32,147 nt of DNA, taken from positions 1 to 32,147 of the forward strand of contig MGNQ01000036.1 of NCBI GenBank assembly GCA_001796865.1, written 5' to 3'. The DNA is from Chloroflexi bacterium RBG_16_56_11 (lineage in GTDB: Bacteria; Chloroflexota; Dehalococcoidia; Dehalococcoidales; RBG-16-60-22). Below the pieces are notes generated by a model. That model worked only from the letters and a program-made list of their open reading frames with translations, made no database searches and was not told where the DNA came from. Shown here piece by piece: positions 9,199 through 15,894 of the stretch; within the stretch, counting starts at the first letter, position 1, and each line of letters begins with the position of its first letter. Position numbers and translations under genes: made by a program.

Positions 9199-10107
9199 CG
9201 TTCAACTGTCTTACCGGCCTGGCTTCGATATAGCCGCGGTATCCCTGGGGTTCGAGCTGGAACCGGGGCCCGTCCTCGTCCGCCCATTTGAAACCGTAAA
9301 GCTCCGGATTATAGGTCTTCATCACTTCCCACAGGTCGTGGATAGCTCGAATTTTGCATCGTCATAAGGCTGCCCCTGGAAGACCATCATTTTACACGGC
9401 TTGAGGTCGATGATTTTATAGCCTTCCGGCACAGCGCCTTTATAGTCAGCCGGCATTTCCACGCCCATGGCGTATTCTGAAGTCCCCGGTTTGCGCAGGC
9501 TCTTCGGCAGCCACATCCCGATAGGCTCATAAAGGGCATCTTTCACGCCCTTAAGCTCCTGGTAAACGTCGCAGCCCAGTTCCTCGCAATACTCAAAATA
9601 GTGGGTTGCCTTGACGCCCCGCTTGAGTATCAGTTTTCGGGCCGGACGGTCGATGACCTGGACGAAAACGGTATTCGGATTCGGTTTGGATGTCATGATA
9701 TTTTCTCCTCTTTGCAAGCTAAGGTAATAGTCACGGGCAGGCTCGGGTATAAAAAGTTTCAACACGGGTTTGTTTTTACTGAAGTCCCGCGGGCTTATAC
9801 CGAACTGCCGGGAAAACGCCCGCGTAAACCCCTCGTGAGAATCGAAGACAAAGTCCAGGGCGACATCGATGACCCTGGTTTCTTCATCCCGCAGCTTAAC
9901 GGCCGCGCGCGACAGCCGCAGCTCCCTGATATACTCGAAAGGAGTTTTTCCTGTAATGTCCTTGAAGACCCGGGCGGCGTGCCACGGGGAATAGCCGGCC
10001 TCTCGAGCCAGCATATGCAGGGTTATCGGTTCCGTCACGTGCCGTTCGATAAAGTCCTGCATCCGCTGTACGGCGTTGACTTTTCCCCAGCTTTCCGTGT
10101 TTATCAC
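9188..10107 (-). pseudogene. AraC-family regulator with GyrI-like domain, frameshifted
   Basis: The N-terminal ~105 residues are a double helix-turn-helix AraC domain (L-A-R-E-A-G-Y-S-P-W-H-A-A-R-V-F-K, then the F-D-S-H-E-G-F-T-R-A-F-x-R-x-F-G second motif). The rest is a GyrI/SOUL-like ligand-binding domain. As read, the frame ends at 9322 after a nonsense tail following Q-P-Y-D-D-A-K-F-E. Shifting frame at about 9345 (restoring one base, GAGCT to GAGGCT) gives A-I-H-D-L-W-E-V-M-K-T-Y-N-P and continues with good protein-like sequence to a stop at 9188-9190. This adds about 53 residues that complete the domain. The start is GTG at 10107 (or the in-frame ATG at 10062). Real pseudogene, sequencing error or recoding cannot be told apart here. 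Confidence 0.85.
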
Positions 10108-10284
10108 CTCGCAGGTAGAGTATAAAACGAAAGGAATCTTAAATCTTGATTTGAATTGCTGAAAATTTCAAGTAAAAGAAACCTGCATTATCGTAGAGAA
10201 ATGAATTAAAACAATTAGCCACCGAACAATTTCAACACGGAAGACTCTACATGTATTGTTAAGGTTAATCGTCAGGTAACTGTT

Positions 10285-10620
10285 TTAATATATACACGCA
10301 TCAAGTATAGCGAGCACTTCATTAAGCAAAGTATCCTTGGCCTTCCCGATGCGTTTCGCCCTACGGGTACGGAAATCGATTGACTTTACCTGTTCGACCA
10401 TAATAAAACCGCTGACAGACGGTTCGTTTACTATAGCCACATGGAACGGAAACCTCCGGTCAACACTCGTTATGGGGCAGACAATAGCCAGCCCGGTGCT
10501 TTCGTTAAAGAGAGTGTTGCTGACGACCAGGGCAGGGCGTCGGCCTCTTTGCTCATGTCCGGATTGAGGATCGAATGATGCTGTAATGAAGTCGCCTTTT
10601 TGCGGAATAAAAGCCTTCAT
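10285..10620 (-). CDS. mazF: MazF/PemK-family endoribonuclease toxin
   Basis: MazF toxins cut mRNA at short sequence motifs unless bound by MazE. The 111-residue product has the family pattern: G-D-F-I-x-A-x-F near the N-terminus, G-H-E-Q-R-G-R-R-P-A-L-V-V-S as the conserved SH3-like strand with the catalytic Arg region, an I-V-C-P-I-T strand, and the S-I-D-F-R-x-R-R-A-K-R-I-G segment near the C-terminus. Its ATG directly follows the mazE stop codon (TAG-ATG, no gap), so translation is coupled and it needs no separate ribosome site. It looks intact. Confidence 0.93.
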   Translation of the reverse strand: MKAFIPQKGDFITASFDPQSGHEQRGRRPALVVSNTLFNESTGLAIVCPITSVDRRFPFHVAIVNEPSVSGFIMVEQVKSIDFRTRRAKRIGKAKDTLLNEVLAILDACIY

Positions 10621-10869
10621 CTACCACGTTTCCCTGCCAACCTGCTTCCCCCAATCTACTTCACCTGCTTGATAATTCCGGGGAATTCTTGAGACCAGTT
10701 CCTTAAGGTCCCGCTTTTCCCGGGGGCGTTTTACCGGAGAAATGATGATGACGCCGTCTTTTCCTGTGACTTCCACATCATCGCCAATTGATATATTGGC
10801 TTCTTCAAGCAAGTGCTTGGCAAGACGTAGACCCTGACTGTTGCCCCACTTTTGTACTTTTGTGACCAT
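10621..10869 (-). CDS. mazE: MazE-family antitoxin (AbrB/SpoVT fold)
   Basis: The 82-residue antitoxin begins M-V-T-K-V-Q-K-W-G-N-S-Q-G-L-R, the classic swapped-hairpin AbrB DNA-binding signature. It continues with I-S-I-G-D-D-V-E-V and a positively charged, flexible C-terminal tail that would wrap MazF. The start is the ATG at 10867-10869, set by an AGGAGGT site 5 nt upstream; the frame extends 8 codons further but without a site. It normally represses its own operon, and a promoter and palindrome sit just upstream (10883-10921). Confidence 0.92.
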   Translation of the reverse strand: MVTKVQKWGNSQGLRLAKHLLEEANISIGDDVEVTGKDGVIIISPVKRPREKRDLKELVSRIPRNYQAGEVDWGKQVGRETW

Positions 10870-10882
10870 GTCCACCTCCTGT

Positions 10883-10921
10883 GTATATACCAAGTATAGC
10901 CCGAGGGCGAAATATTGTCAA
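10883..10921 (-). promoter_or_regulatory. mazEF promoter with candidate operator
   Basis: On the minus strand, TTGACA (10916-10921) is followed by exactly 17 nt and TATACT (10893-10898), close to a consensus sigma-70 promoter. Immediately downstream is GTATATAC (10883-10890), a perfect 8-bp palindrome between the -10 and the mazE ribosome site, where autorepression by MazE would act. Confidence 0.8.
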
Positions 10922-10957
10922 GGGGTTTCCAGGTTTAGAATTTTTGTTTTACAGGAA

Positions 10958-11002
10958 GCAGCGGGCGGCTGAAAAAGCGCGTAAAATACTGATGAATATA
11001 TC
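10958..11002 (+). pseudogene. Possible rdgB C-terminal fragment
   Basis: A short segment encodes R-A-A-E-K-A-R-K-I-L-M-N-I-S. This resembles the extreme C-terminus of the intact RdgB in this window (R-A-A-E-K-A-R-V-F-L-M-N-L-Q; 10 of 14 identical), but the DNA differs enough that it is not a recent copy. No upstream RdgB sequence is recognisable. It could be chance, though the order of neighbours supports a relic. Confidence 0.35.
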
Positions 11003-11005
11003 CGG

Positions 11006-11122
11006 CTACGGCCCCGGCTGCTTTCCATCGATGTCGGTAAAGCCGTACTCCCGGGCGAGGGCGACGGAGAAGGCGAGAGAGAGGCTCATAGAAATGGCAG
11101 CCGGACCGAGGCCATTAATAGA
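11006..11122 (-). pseudogene. C-terminal remnant of an unidentified protein
   Basis: On the minus strand a 38-codon open stretch ends in TAG at 11006-11008. It encodes protein-like sequence including S-V-A-L-A-R-E-Y-G-F-T-D-I-D-G-K-Q-P. The GC-rich third positions contrast with the AT-rich surroundings, as expected for a decayed native gene. A stop at 11123-11125 closes it upstream. The tail resembles C-termini I associate with oxidoreductases, but the family is not assigned. It meets the rdgB-like fragment tail to tail. Confidence 0.4.
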
Positions 11123-11186
11123 TTACTTACTGCTATTACGAGCGCAGCGGAGTTGTGTCCGCATTCAGCCATCTGTTGGATTTAAC

Positions 11187-11900
11187 TCATTCCTTCTCTT
11201 TCAAATTTTTCCATCCACTGCGAATTCTCTCAAGTAGAAGGATTCTTGAAGGGTCTCCAAGAGCATCGTCCAGCCGAGTAAAGTTTGTGCTTGAGACATA
11301 GTCTTGACCAACTCTCCAATCGATTAAATTGAACTGGCGTAGCTGAGGAGGAATCTCGCAATCGTCAATTAGAATTGGAATTATCCTTTTTCGTGCTTGT
11401 AAGGCTGCTCCAAGTTCTCTATTTACTTCCGGGCGATTAACTGATTTACTAGATAGAAGAATAATAAAATGGCTGCATGCATCCATAGCCTGATTTATGG
11501 CTTCCTGCCAGTTCTCTCCGGCTATAATATCAGCTGTGTCCTTCCAGATTGAATAACCTCGTCGTTTAAGTTCATTTTCTAAAAATGTTGCAAAGTGACC
11601 ATCCAGCCTTGCATATGAAATGAAGATTGTAGATCGCTTTGCAACATGGAAAGCGTTCATGCAGCCGGGTGATCGAGGAGGTTCTGTATCTGAAATATAC
11701 GCTTTGCCGCAACATCGGAAGACCCAGAGTTCCTTATAATCCTCCCTTGGCCCAGTATTACCGATTGAGTCTGCACCCAATGGATGATAGGAGCAGTTGA
11801 ATTCACTCCAAGGAGATTGCCGAGATGGATCAAACTCTTGGCCGCAATGGATACATTTGTCTGTGACCTTATTACTCTTCTTGTGCATAACTCTATCCAT
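11187..11900 (-). CDS. TIR-domain protein with CHORD-like zinc module
   Basis: The 237-residue protein has two parts. Residues 16-85 carry C16-x2-C19, then F23, C36-x2-H39-P, W59, C63-C64, G79-C80 and H85. This Cys/His spacing, with the Y-H-P and P-G-C...H elements, resembles a CHORD zinc domain. Residues about 89-205 are a TIR domain: T-I-F-I-S-Y-A-R, R-R-G-Y-S-I-W-K-D, F-I-I-L-L-S-S-K-S, and E162 in V-N-R-E-L, the position of the catalytic glutamate of NAD-cleaving TIRs. The gene is AT-rich compared with moaA and rdgB and stands alone, suggesting transfer. Signalling or NADase-type defence is plausible but not shown. Alternative start: ATG at 11888. Confidence 0.85.
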   Translation of the reverse strand: MDRVMHKKSNKVTDKCIHCGQEFDPSRQSPWSEFNCSYHPLGADSIGNTGPREDYKELWVFRCCGKAYISDTEPPRSPGCMNAFHVAKRSTIFISYARLDGHFATFLENELKRRGYSIWKDTADIIAGENWQEAINQAMDACSHFIILLSSKSVNRPEVNRELGAALQARKRIIPILIDDCEIPPQLRQFNLIDWRVGQDYVSSTNFTRLDDALGDPSRILLLERIRSGWKNLKEKE

Positions 11901-11922
11901 TTGTTTTCGATATTTCCCTCAT

Positions 11923-11943
11923 TTAGTGCATTGTAATGCCTAA
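11923..11943. promoter_or_regulatory. Inverted repeat upstream of the TIR gene
   Basis: TTAG-T-GCATT and AATGC-CTAA form a 9-bp inverted repeat with one bulged T around a GT centre, about 23 bp upstream of the TIR gene start. It could be an operator for that gene. It has no T-run to act as a terminator. Confidence 0.3.
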
Positions 11944-12051
11944 TGGTTTATTTTGTCCTTTTATTCATTATTTTAAAACATTTTAGACCCCGTGCTATTA
12001 TATGTCAATGAGACACTTTTCATGGCAATAGCTTCCGTCATCCCTTTCCTG

Positions 12052-12057
12052 TATAAT
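12052..12057 (+). promoter_or_regulatory. Putative -10 element for moaA
   Basis: A perfect TATAAT lies 19 bp before the moaA ATG. No good -35 is found 16-18 nt upstream. Transcription would begin around 12064, leaving a leader of about 13 nt that still includes the AGAGGA ribosome site. Confidence 0.4.
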
Positions 12058-12076
12058 ATAGCTAGAGGATATCGTT

Positions 12077-13054
12077 ATGACCGGACTTTCCGATTCTTTT
12101 CAGCGCCCCATCAACTACCTGCGTATCTCGGTGACGGACCGCTGCAACCTGCGCTGCGTCTACTGCATGCCCGAAGAGGGCGTCAGCCTGATGGCCCACC
12201 GCGACATCCTCACCTACGAAGAAATCTATACCGTGGCGAAGGTCGCCGCCGGCCTCGGCATCACCAAAATCAGGCTCACCGGCGGCGAGCCCCTCGTCAG
12301 GCTGGGACTCCCCGACCTCGTCAAGATGCTGGCCGGTATCGAGACTATCGACGATATCTCCATGACGACCAACGGCGTCCTCCTGGCGCAGCATGCCGCC
12401 GCCCTGAAAAAGGCCGGCCTGAGGCGGGGGAACGTCAGCCTTGATACCCTTAAACCGGAGAGGTTCAACCGGATTACCCGCTGCGGTACGCTTGAGGACA
12501 CCCTGGCCGGCATCGAGGCCGCCCGGTCGGCGCGACTCGACCCCGTCAAGATGAACATGGTCGTCATGGCCGGAGTCAACGACGACGAGCTGCCGGATTT
12601 CGCCGCGAAGACCATCACCGCTGGCTGGCACGTCCGCTTCATCGAGCACATGCCCGTTAGCGGTTCCGGCGACATCAAGCTTGTTTCCGTCGGCGAGATG
12701 AAAAAGCGCATTGAGTCCCTGGGTAGTCTGGAACCCTCCCGGTTAGATGTCGGCAACGGACCGGCCAGGTACTTCCGCTTTCCCGGCGCCGCCGGGACTA
12801 TCGGTTTCATCACGCCGGTCACGGAGCACTTCTGCTACCAGTGTAACCGCCTCCGCCTCACCGCCGATGGCAAGCTCCGACCCTGCCTGCTCTGCGAGGA
12901 TGAAATCGATATCCGTGAGACCCTGCGGAGCGGCACTTCCCCGGATGAGCTGAAAAGCCTTATCGAGAAGGCCATCGCCTGCAAGCCGCAAGGCCATCGC
13001 CTCGCCGAAGGCTCGGGCCGCCAGGGACGGCCCTTCTCCCAGGTGGGCGGATAA
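12077..13054 (+). CDS. moaA: GTP 3',8-cyclase MoaA (molybdenum cofactor)
   Basis: MoaA is the radical SAM enzyme that, with MoaC, converts GTP to cyclic pyranopterin monophosphate, the first step of molybdopterin synthesis. The 325-residue product has the radical SAM cluster C-N-L-R-C-V-Y-C, the R-L-T-G-G-E-P motif, the second-cluster cysteines F-C-x-x-C-N-R-L-R-L-T-x-D-G-K-L-R-P-C-L, and the C-terminal Gly-Gly pair (S-Q-V-G-G) needed for activity. Length is normal. A small oddity is A-G-L-R-R-G-N-V-S-L-D-T-L, where most family members have A-G-L-x-R-V-N-V-S-L-D-S-L. moaC follows after 94 bp. Confidence 0.97.
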   Translation: MTGLSDSFQRPINYLRISVTDRCNLRCVYCMPEEGVSLMAHRDILTYEEIYTVAKVAAGLGITKIRLTGGEPLVRLGLPDLVKMLAGIETIDDISMTTNGVLLAQHAAALKKAGLRRGNVSLDTLKPERFNRITRCGTLEDTLAGIEAARSARLDPVKMNMVVMAGVNDDELPDFAAKTITAGWHVRFIEHMPVSGSGDIKLVSVGEMKKRIESLGSLEPSRLDVGNGPARYFRFPGAAGTIGFITPVTEHFCYQCNRLRLTADGKLRPCLLCEDEIDIRETLRSGTSPDELKSLIEKAIACKPQGHRLAEGSGRQGRPFSQVGG

Positions 13055-13148
13055 AAAACCAGAAATAGTATCAGTATTTAACGTAACATAAAAACGAATC
13101 AAGGCTGTCCAGCTACGATTTGTTTCCATAATAAAATAGAGGTTAATC

Positions 13149-13631
13149 ATGGTTCGCAGGAAGCTCACGCACCTCGACGAGTCCGGCCGGCCCCGCATGG
13201 TCGACGTCTCTGCCAAGCCCGATATCGCCCGTGTCGCCATTGCCCGGGGCACCGTCCGGATGAAACCGGCCACCTTCCGGCTCATCAAGTCAGGGGGCAC
13301 GGCCAAGGGCGAAGTCCTGCCCGTCGCCCAGCTCGCCGGTATCATGGCTGCCAAACGCACACCCGACCTCATTCCCTTGTGCCACCCCATTCTCCTCGCC
13401 AGCGTCAGGGTCGATTTCGACCTCGATGAAGAGGCCAGCGCCGTAGGTATTAACGCTACCGTTCAAAGCACCGGCCCCACCGGCGTCGAGATGGAGGCGC
13501 TGACGGCGGTCTCCGTGGCGGCCCTCACGATTTACGATATGTGTAAGGCCGTCGACCGCGGCATGAAGATTGAGAACGTGCGTCTCGTACACAAAAGTGG
13601 CGGCAAAAGCGGCACCATAAATCTTGAATAA
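13149..13631 (+). CDS. moaC: Cyclic pyranopterin monophosphate synthase MoaC
   Basis: MoaC rearranges the MoaA product to cyclic pyranopterin monophosphate. The 160-residue protein has the expected L-T-H-L-D-x-x-G-x-x-x-M-V-D-V-S start, A-K-R-T-P-D-L-I-P-L-C-H-P, the T-G-V-E-M-E-A-L-T-A-V-S-V-A-A-L-T-I-Y-D-M-C-K-A-V-D segment with active-site residues, and a terminal K-S-G-G-K-S-G. It starts at an ATG behind GAGG. Together with moaA it forms the first half of the pathway; the remaining moa/moe genes are not in this window. Confidence 0.97.
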   Translation: MVRRKLTHLDESGRPRMVDVSAKPDIARVAIARGTVRMKPATFRLIKSGGTAKGEVLPVAQLAGIMAAKRTPDLIPLCHPILLASVRVDFDLDEEASAVGINATVQSTGPTGVEMEALTAVSVAALTIYDMCKAVDRGMKIENVRLVHKSGGKSGTINLE

Positions 13632-13653
13632 TACCAGTTTATTGTTGTATACT
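13624..13653 (+). promoter_or_regulatory. Putative dnaN promoter
   Basis: TTGAAT (13624-13629), an 18-nt spacer and TATACT (13648-13653) form a good sigma-70 promoter that overlaps the moaC stop codon and starts about 23 bp before the dnaN ATG. Confidence 0.6.
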
Positions 13654-13682
13654 AGTCCACCACTGATTTTTGGGGGTGCAGC

Positions 13683-14834
13683 ATGAAACTTTCGTGCCTT
13701 CAGGAAAACTTCAACCGCGGCCTCAATATCGTCGGACGGGCCGTTGCGACCAGGACAACCCTGCCGATTACCAATAATGTCATGCTGGCAACCGATGGCG
13801 GCAGGCTAAAGCTCGTGGCCACCAACCTCGAAATGGCGATAAGTTGCTGGATCGGGGCTAAAGTCGAGGAGGAAGGCGCTATTACCGTGCCCGCCCGGCT
13901 CTTGACCGAGTTCGTCAGCTCCCTCCCCGGCGATACCGTCAGTATCCAGCTTTCTCCGCAGACCAAGACGCTGGGACTCAAGTGCGCCCGCTTCGAGGCT
14001 CGCATCAGCGGCATGGATGCCAAAGAGTTCCCCCCTATTCCCAGTGTTGACGACGGTATCGGTACCGGCGTTGAAATCGCTGCCCTGCGTCAGGGAATCA
14101 ATCAGGTTGTTTTCGCGGCAGCTACAGAAGAGTCACGTCCGGTGCTCACGGGCGTCAGCACGCGTTTTGAAGGCAATACTCTGACACTGGCGGCAGCCGA
14201 TGGCTTTCGACTGGCCGTCTTCCAGCTGCCCGTCGCTGAACCCGTCGGCCAGAAGGTCGAGGTCATCATCCCCGCCAGGACCCTGGCCGAACTGAACCGG
14301 CTCATGGCTGACCAGGAGGACAAGGTCGCTATCACCCTCAATCCTACCAAGAGCCAGGTGCTCTTCCGGCTGAAGAACAAAGAAATAAATGTCGATATCG
14401 AGCTGGTATCACAGCTCGTCCAGGGCACTTTCCCCAACTACGCGCAGCTTATCCCCAAGAGCTATAATACGCGGGTAATCGTCGGCAAAGATGAATTCCT
14501 GCGTGCCACCAAGACCGCTTCCATATTTGCCAGGGACGGCAGTGGTATTGTCCGGTTGGTGGTAACCCCCGGCGGTGAAGTCACTCCCGGTAAAATCGCC
14601 GTTTCCGCCCGCTCGGAAGAAATCGGCGACGACGTGGGGGAAATTGACGCCACCGTGGAAGGCAGCGAAGCCAAGATAGCTTTTAACGGTAAGTATCTGA
14701 CGGATGTCCTGAGCGTACTGCATGAGGCCCAGGTGGCCTTAGAGACCACCAATCCATCGAGCCCCGGCCTCATCCGCCCGGTCGGTACGGACAACTACAC
14801 GCATGTCGTCATGCCGATGTTCGTGCAGTGGTGA
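13683..14834 (+). CDS. dnaN: DNA polymerase III beta subunit (sliding clamp)
   Basis: The beta clamp encircles DNA and tethers the replicative polymerase. The 383-residue product shows three tandem clamp domains: M-K-L-S-C-L-Q-E-N-F at the start, L-T-G-V-S-T-R-F-E-G-N-T-L-T-L-A-A-A-D-G-F-R-L opening the second repeat, and Y-L-x-D-V-L near the third. The C-terminal V-V-M-P-M-F variant of the usual M-P-M-R-L/V motif lies at the hydrophobic partner-binding pocket. It has its own promoter and a GGGGGTG ribosome site. It is not next to dnaA or recF, so this is not evidence for an origin here. Confidence 0.96.
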   Translation: MKLSCLQENFNRGLNIVGRAVATRTTLPITNNVMLATDGGRLKLVATNLEMAISCWIGAKVEEEGAITVPARLLTEFVSSLPGDTVSIQLSPQTKTLGLKCARFEARISGMDAKEFPPIPSVDDGIGTGVEIAALRQGINQVVFAAATEESRPVLTGVSTRFEGNTLTLAAADGFRLAVFQLPVAEPVGQKVEVIIPARTLAELNRLMADQEDKVAITLNPTKSQVLFRLKNKEINVDIELVSQLVQGTFPNYAQLIPKSYNTRVIVGKDEFLRATKTASIFARDGSGIVRLVVTPGGEVTPGKIAVSARSEEIGDDVGEIDATVEGSEAKIAFNGKYLTDVLSVLHEAQVALETTNPSSPGLIRPVGTDNYTHVVMPMFVQW

Positions 14835-14944
14835 TTGAATTTTTATCGGCCAATTCCGACCGTATCAAGCTTTCCTGTTCCCTGATTATTTCAGTCGTTA
14901 AAGTGCCGGTCAATTGATGTTTACCTGGCAGGGCGACTACTTCG

Positions 14945-14980
14945 GTCTTGAAAAGATTTAGCACCCGATTTTTTCAAGAC
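14945..14980. repeat. 10-bp perfect inverted repeat after dnaN
   Basis: GTCTTGAAAA (14945-14954) and TTTTCAAGAC (14971-14980) flank a 16-nt loop. The stem is perfect but no T-run follows on the + strand, so it may act as a weak or bidirectional transcription barrier between dnaN and the accessory region. Confidence 0.5.
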
Positions 14981-15013
14981 TACAACTGGCCTGGCGGCAA
15001 GTGTCACCACTAT

Positions 15014-15211
15014 CTAAACGTTGTCTTTGTTCGGAGTTGGGTGTTTTTCCGGGTGAACCGTGAATGATCCCATTTGCCAAATTGCTCCACGGCATCTTTA
15101 CGTATATCGCAGATCGCCGTCAATTTTACAAAATCGGGAAACTGACGATAGGCAGCCAGATGATACCAGGCAATACTCCCGTCCCGACTAATCCCACATT
15201 CAAAGCTTCAT
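15014..15211 (-). pseudogene. Decayed Gfo/Idh/MocA-family oxidoreductase (N-terminal part)
   Basis: On the minus strand an ATG at 15209-15211 follows a real-looking GGGGAGG ribosome site. The reading then needs two small frame corrections: M-K-L, then N-V-G-L-V-G-T-G-V (the Rossmann GxGxxG-like start), then A-W-Y-H-L-A-A-Y-R-Q-F-P-D-F-V and L-T-A-I-C-D-I-R-K-D-A-V-E-Q-F-G-K. That is the N-terminal NAD-binding motif of Gfo/Idh/MocA dehydrogenases (H-L-x-A-Y, V-C-D). After about 60 residues it degenerates and stops at 15014-15016. It is a clear relic of a sugar or polyol-type dehydrogenase gene. Confidence 0.75.
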
Positions 15212-15462
15212 GATCAACAACCTCCCCAAAGGAAAACAACAGGGATTTGTCTCAGAGTGATATGCGAACGGATTTGATTATAGGTCATCAAGAAACCAAA
15301 CACAAGAAAGGCAGACTTCACCTGAGATCTCTAAACTAAAGATCCAGTGGATATGTTAATCCTCCATAGTGTGCTCAATAAAATCAACAGGCCTTACGGT
15401 ATTCAGGTCTGAAAGCAAGTTTGAATCGTGTATTCTGCCGAATAGCAGCCCCCCTGATTACC

Positions 15463-15471
15463 TGTTATACT
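15463..15471 (+). promoter_or_regulatory. Extended -10 promoter for the 15506 gene
   Basis: TG-T-TATACT is an extended -10 element (TGn plus a 5/6 hexamer), about 35 bp before the ATG at 15506. No clear -35 is present, as is usual with extended -10 promoters. Confidence 0.55.
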
Positions 15472-15505
15472 ATCTGGAAATATGTGTTTAATCAAGGAGA
15501 ACAAG

Positions 15506-15838
15506 ATGAGAATCAATAAGTATATGGAGGTGGTAGGGTCTGGGCCGAAGCCAAGGAAGGAAAAGGAATACAACGACTGGTATCATAAGCATATCACCGA
15601 CCTTTTCGCGTTCGGAGGGCTGAAGAGGGTAAGCCGCAGCAAGCTCTATAAACCGCTGGTTGAACCCGGGCCTCTGTACCTGACGATTTACGAATTCGAT
15701 GCTCCGGAGGACCTGGTTGCTTTTTACGAACATCACCTGATGGCGGATGCCAAGATACATTTCGAGCAAGAAGCCCCTAAGTCGGTAGAACTATACTGGG
15801 CGGGCTTCTACGAGCCAGTGGAAACACTGGAGAAATAG
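15506..15838 (+). CDS. Dimeric alpha/beta-barrel (EthD-like) small protein
   Basis: The 110-residue protein contains K-E-x-E-Y-N-D-W-Y-H-K-H-I-T-D-L near residue 20. This motif is typical of ferredoxin-like dimeric alpha/beta-barrel proteins (EthD/DUF4286-type), followed by a Y-L-T-I-Y-E-F-D strand and a helix-strand end. Such proteins bind small organic ligands or act as monooxygenase or cyclase-like enzymes; the actual function is unknown. The start is the ATG at 15506 behind AAGGAG. It shares the E-(Y/F)-N-D-W-Y-x-x-x-H-I-x-D motif with the minus-strand gene at 17186-17542, so the two are paralogues. It is the first plus-strand gene of the accessory cluster and is likely transcribed alone. 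Confidence 0.75.
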   Translation: MRINKYMEVVGSGPKPRKEKEYNDWYHKHITDLFAFGGLKRVSRSKLYKPLVEPGPLYLTIYEFDAPEDLVAFYEHHLMADAKIHFEQEAPKSVELYWAGFYEPVETLEK

Positions 15839-15894
15839 TAGCGGTTCACATACGACTGCACTCTGCCCGGATGTGCCCAACTACAGTATCCTCT

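Larger units (their letters stand above)
14835..15505. other. Long non-coding stretch after dnaN with gene debris
   Basis: These roughly 670 bp contain no intact gene. They hold a 10-bp inverted repeat (14945-14980), the minus-strand Gfo/Idh/MocA pseudogene (15014-15211) and an extended -10 promoter (15463-15471). The remaining parts, including 15231-15450, show nothing I can identify. Confidence 0.7.

Noticed and set aside
10881..11237. 118-codon plus-strand open frame
   Set aside because: It mixes promoter sequence, the short rdgB-like piece and antisense of other debris; no ribosome site and no family resemblance over its length.
13683..14834. Replication origin near dnaN
   Set aside because: No dnaA or recF neighbour and no cluster of DnaA boxes was seen.
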